Assembly (NCBI GenBank): GCA_012798135.1
Contig: JAAZNU010000008.1
Span: 36,785 to 100,784 of the forward strand
Reading direction: 5' to 3'
Length of the DNA: 64,000 nucleotides
Origin: Veillonellaceae bacterium
GTDB taxonomy: Bacteria > Bacillota_C > Negativicutes > UBA1444
Below are positions 62,688 through 64,000 of the stretch, in pieces. Positions within the stretch are counted from its first letter, which is position 1. Each line of letters begins with the position of its first letter. The position numbers and the translations under genes are program-made. The notes under the pieces were generated by a model. The model ran no database searches. It was given only the letters and a program-made list of their open reading frames with translations, and had not been told where the DNA came from.

Positions 62688-63332
62688 TTACAGATTGCGC
62701 GCTTCGCGTATTTTTTCCACGAACAACTTCGCCGCTGCCGTTACCGCTGCATAATCACCGGTTTTGGCCCCGGCAGTCAGGGACCCGCCGACACCGAGAG
62801 CCACCGCGCCCGCTGCCAGCCAGTCCTTGACATTATCTGCCGTCACGCCGCCGGTCGGCATCAGCGGCGCTTGGGGAATCGGCCCGTGAACGGCCTTGAT
62901 GAACTGCGGCCCCAATAATTCTCCGGGAAAGACTTTCACGATATCAGCCCCCGCCTCCAGCGCCTCGACTACTTCCCGGACACTCATGGCGCCGGGCATA
63001 CTGGGCACCTGGTAGCGGTTGCACAACTTGATGACGTCCGGATTCAGGCACGGAGTGACCACGTATTCCGCCCCGGCTAGAATGGCAGACCGGGCCGTTT
63101 CCGGATCCAACACCGACCCGACGCCGAGTGTAATCCCTGTCTGCGCGCAGTAGCCTGACAATTCCCGGATTACTTCAATCGCTCCTGGTACTGACATGGT
63201 GACCTCGATCACCTTGATCCCGCCGGCGCTGATTGCCTCCACTATTTTTTTGGCTTTTTCAGCATTGTCCGTCCGGACGATGGCTACAATACCGCTTTGC
63301 AGCACTTTATTTATTACATCAAGCTTTGCCAT
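62688..63332 (-). CDS. eda: KDPG/KHG aldolase
   Basis: 214 residues from ATG at 63332 (GGAGGG seven bases upstream). TIM barrel with Glu in GIKVIEVTMSVPGA, Schiff-base Lys in GADIVKVFPGELLGPQF, and GVTADNVKDWLAAGAVALGVGG. Splits KDPG to pyruvate and glyceraldehyde-3-phosphate. Precedes the KDG kinase gene by 23 bases. Completes a lower Entner-Doudoroff branch for sugar acids. Confidence 0.92.
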   Translation of the reverse strand: MAKLDVINKVLQSGIVAIVRTDNAEKAKKIVEAISAGGIKVIEVTMSVPGAIEVIRELSGYCAQTGITLGVGSVLDPETARSAILAGAEYVVTPCLNPDVIKLCNRYQVPSMPGAMSVREVVEALEAGADIVKVFPGELLGPQFIKAVHGPIPQAPLMPTGGVTADNVKDWLAAGAVALGVGGSLTAGAKTGDYAAVTAAAKLFVEKIREARNL

Positions 63333-63356
63333 CTTCGTCCCTCCAAGCAACCTTCT

Positions 63357-63515
63357 TTATTTCCACTCGGCGATTGAACCATCTTCATTGCGCCATATAG
63401 GATATTCCCAATTGTACCCATTGCGCGCGGCTTCTCGAATCTTTTCCTCATCGTTCTCAATTCCCAACCCCGCTTTTGTCATCAGGTTAACAGGTCCGTT
63501 TGGGATCAAAACAAG
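63357..63515 (-). pseudogene. C-terminal remnant of an enolase-superfamily sugar-acid dehydratase
   Basis: A 52-codon frame after an in-frame stop reads PNGPVNLMTKAGLGIEND, then EEKIREAARNGYNWEYPIWR and ends NEDGSIAEWK. The G-L-G-I-E-x-D-E-E and W-R-x-E-D-G-S-x-A-E-W elements match the C-termini of DgoD/RspA-type dehydratases of the mandelate racemase group. The first 300-plus residues are missing. The remnant abuts eda, so the operon once carried its own dehydratase. Confidence 0.72.
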
Positions 63516-63615
63516 TTAATGAAGCAATTGAGATGGGAACAGAAGTACGGTTCCTCCCGACATAACCGTATATCCACGACAAATGCCGGGCAAATTCGGG
63601 TCACTCGACTTATTA

Positions 63616-64000
63616 TCAGTTCTTCTCTTTGGCGGGAATCCCGGCGATCGTCTTGGCCAGTTCTTTTTTCTTCTCCAGATTGCCCTGGCGGGAAATCATG
63701 ATTCGCTGGGCCTGCGGCGACCCCGCCCCATGCATCGACTCCGTCCGGTAGCCGACAGCCGCCGTGCCCAGGGTCAGGTTCTCGATCAGGCGCAGAATCC
63801 GCATCCGGTATTCCGTCGGCACCGACTCAATCCCCTTGAAATATTTTTCCACGACCGGGCCGATTTCCGGATTGCGCAGATCCTTCTCCGACGGCATGGT
63901 CACCATCAGCCCGCCGGCGATGTCTTCGGCCAACCGGGCGATTTCGTACGGGAATCGCGTCACGTTCTGCTTGCAGACATTGGCCAGCATCAGATCGATC
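63616..64000 (-). CDS. 4-hydroxybutyryl-CoA dehydratase-family protein, 5' part outside window
   Basis: The 3' 128 codons of a gene that continues beyond 64000. It ends YRMRILRLIENLTLGTAAVG, then YRTESMHGAGSPQAQRIMIS, KELAKTIAGI, as do AbfD proteins (4-hydroxyphenylacetate 3-hydroxylase fold, FAD and [4Fe-4S]). AbfD dehydrates 4-hydroxybutyryl-CoA to crotonyl-CoA in fermenters. One of the cluster ligands lies in this part (a Cys in MLANVCKQNVTRFPYEIARL). Confirming the assignment needs the N-terminus. Confidence 0.82.
   Translation of the reverse strand, partial: IDLMLANVCKQNVTRFPYEIARLAEDIAGGLMVTMPSEKDLRNPEIGPVVEKYFKGIESVPTEYRMRILRLIENLTLGTAAVGYRTESMHGAGSPQAQRIMISRQGNLEKKKELAKTIAGIPAKEKN

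Noticed and set aside
1..64000. CRISPR array, tRNA genes or intact insertion sequence
   Set aside because: No regular repeat-spacer pattern, no cloverleaf-like stretch with a T-loop, and no transposase frame could be found by reading; small tRNA genes could still be missed without a dedicated search.

Overview
The window looks like chromosome of an anaerobic Gram-negative-type Firmicute (Negativicutes, Sporomusaceae-like); this is inference. The support is a mix of Firmicute features (a ydaO-type c-di-AMP leader, YhaM, the NirJ1/NirJ2 haem pair, strong GGAGG ribosome sites) with features of an outer-membrane organism (an rfb-type O-antigen cluster, PilB/C/T type IV pilus genes). Most genes lie on the minus strand and are GC-rich. 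Two blocks are clearly more A+T-rich: the middle of the glycan cluster (about 23.6-30.3 kb) and a catabolic island (about 36.6-42.4 kb), and both look acquired.

Layout. 1-2.8 kb: end of a mobile element with a D5/P4-type primase-helicase, a small DNA-binding-like protein and an operator that covers its promoter. 2.8-11.1 kb: type IV pilus operon pilB-pilT-pilC-pilA, a large membrane protein and a second pilT. 11.2-20.6 kb: altronate dehydratase-type enzyme, a tiny membrane peptide, an HD protein, an NlpC/P60 wall hydrolase behind a c-di-AMP riboswitch, a glycosyltransferase, chorismate mutase, nirJ2-nirJ1, a two-component system and thioredoxin. 20.7-33.5 kb: nitroreductase, then a twelve-gene surface-glycan operon that starts with rfbF-rfbG-rfbH (CDP-deoxysugar) and continues with a NeuB-cupin fusion, HAD, ThDP enzyme, Nudix, methyltransferase, radical SAM, epimerase, GtrA and GT2. 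33.7-36.3 kb: RNase P RNA, yhaM, glycerate kinase.

36.6-42.4 kb: a LysR-controlled island (hydroxyacid dehydrogenase, HMGL-type aldolase, GltS-like carrier, amidohydrolase) in which the same 16-bp palindrome occurs at both control regions. 42.6-46.6 kb: a decaying zone with a headless chemotaxis receptor, two DUF4125 genes (one frameshifted), an SGNH hydrolase, a broken small ORF and a long unexplained hairpin. 46.6-56.2 kb: a complete 4-hydroxyphenylacetate decarboxylase system (hpdB, hpdC, an OFA-type transporter, hpdA), preceded by PocR-LuxR, sensor kinase and response regulator genes that probably control it. All substrate-contact residues known from HpdB are present, so p-cresol formation is the prediction. 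56.4-61.4 kb: a small membrane protein, a YfcC-family carrier, a LysR regulator, two zinc-ribbon proteins and a DJ-1/PfpI protein. 61.6-64 kb: KDG kinase, KDPG aldolase, the C-terminal scrap of an enolase-superfamily dehydratase, and the end of a 4-hydroxybutyryl-CoA dehydratase-family gene that runs off the window.

The least described material is the regulatory trio in front of hpdB (including a response regulator with a dead HD-GYP domain), the NeuB-cupin/ThDP branch of the glycan cluster, the LysR island with its paired operators, and a 29-residue membrane peptide with its own promoter but no standard start codon.
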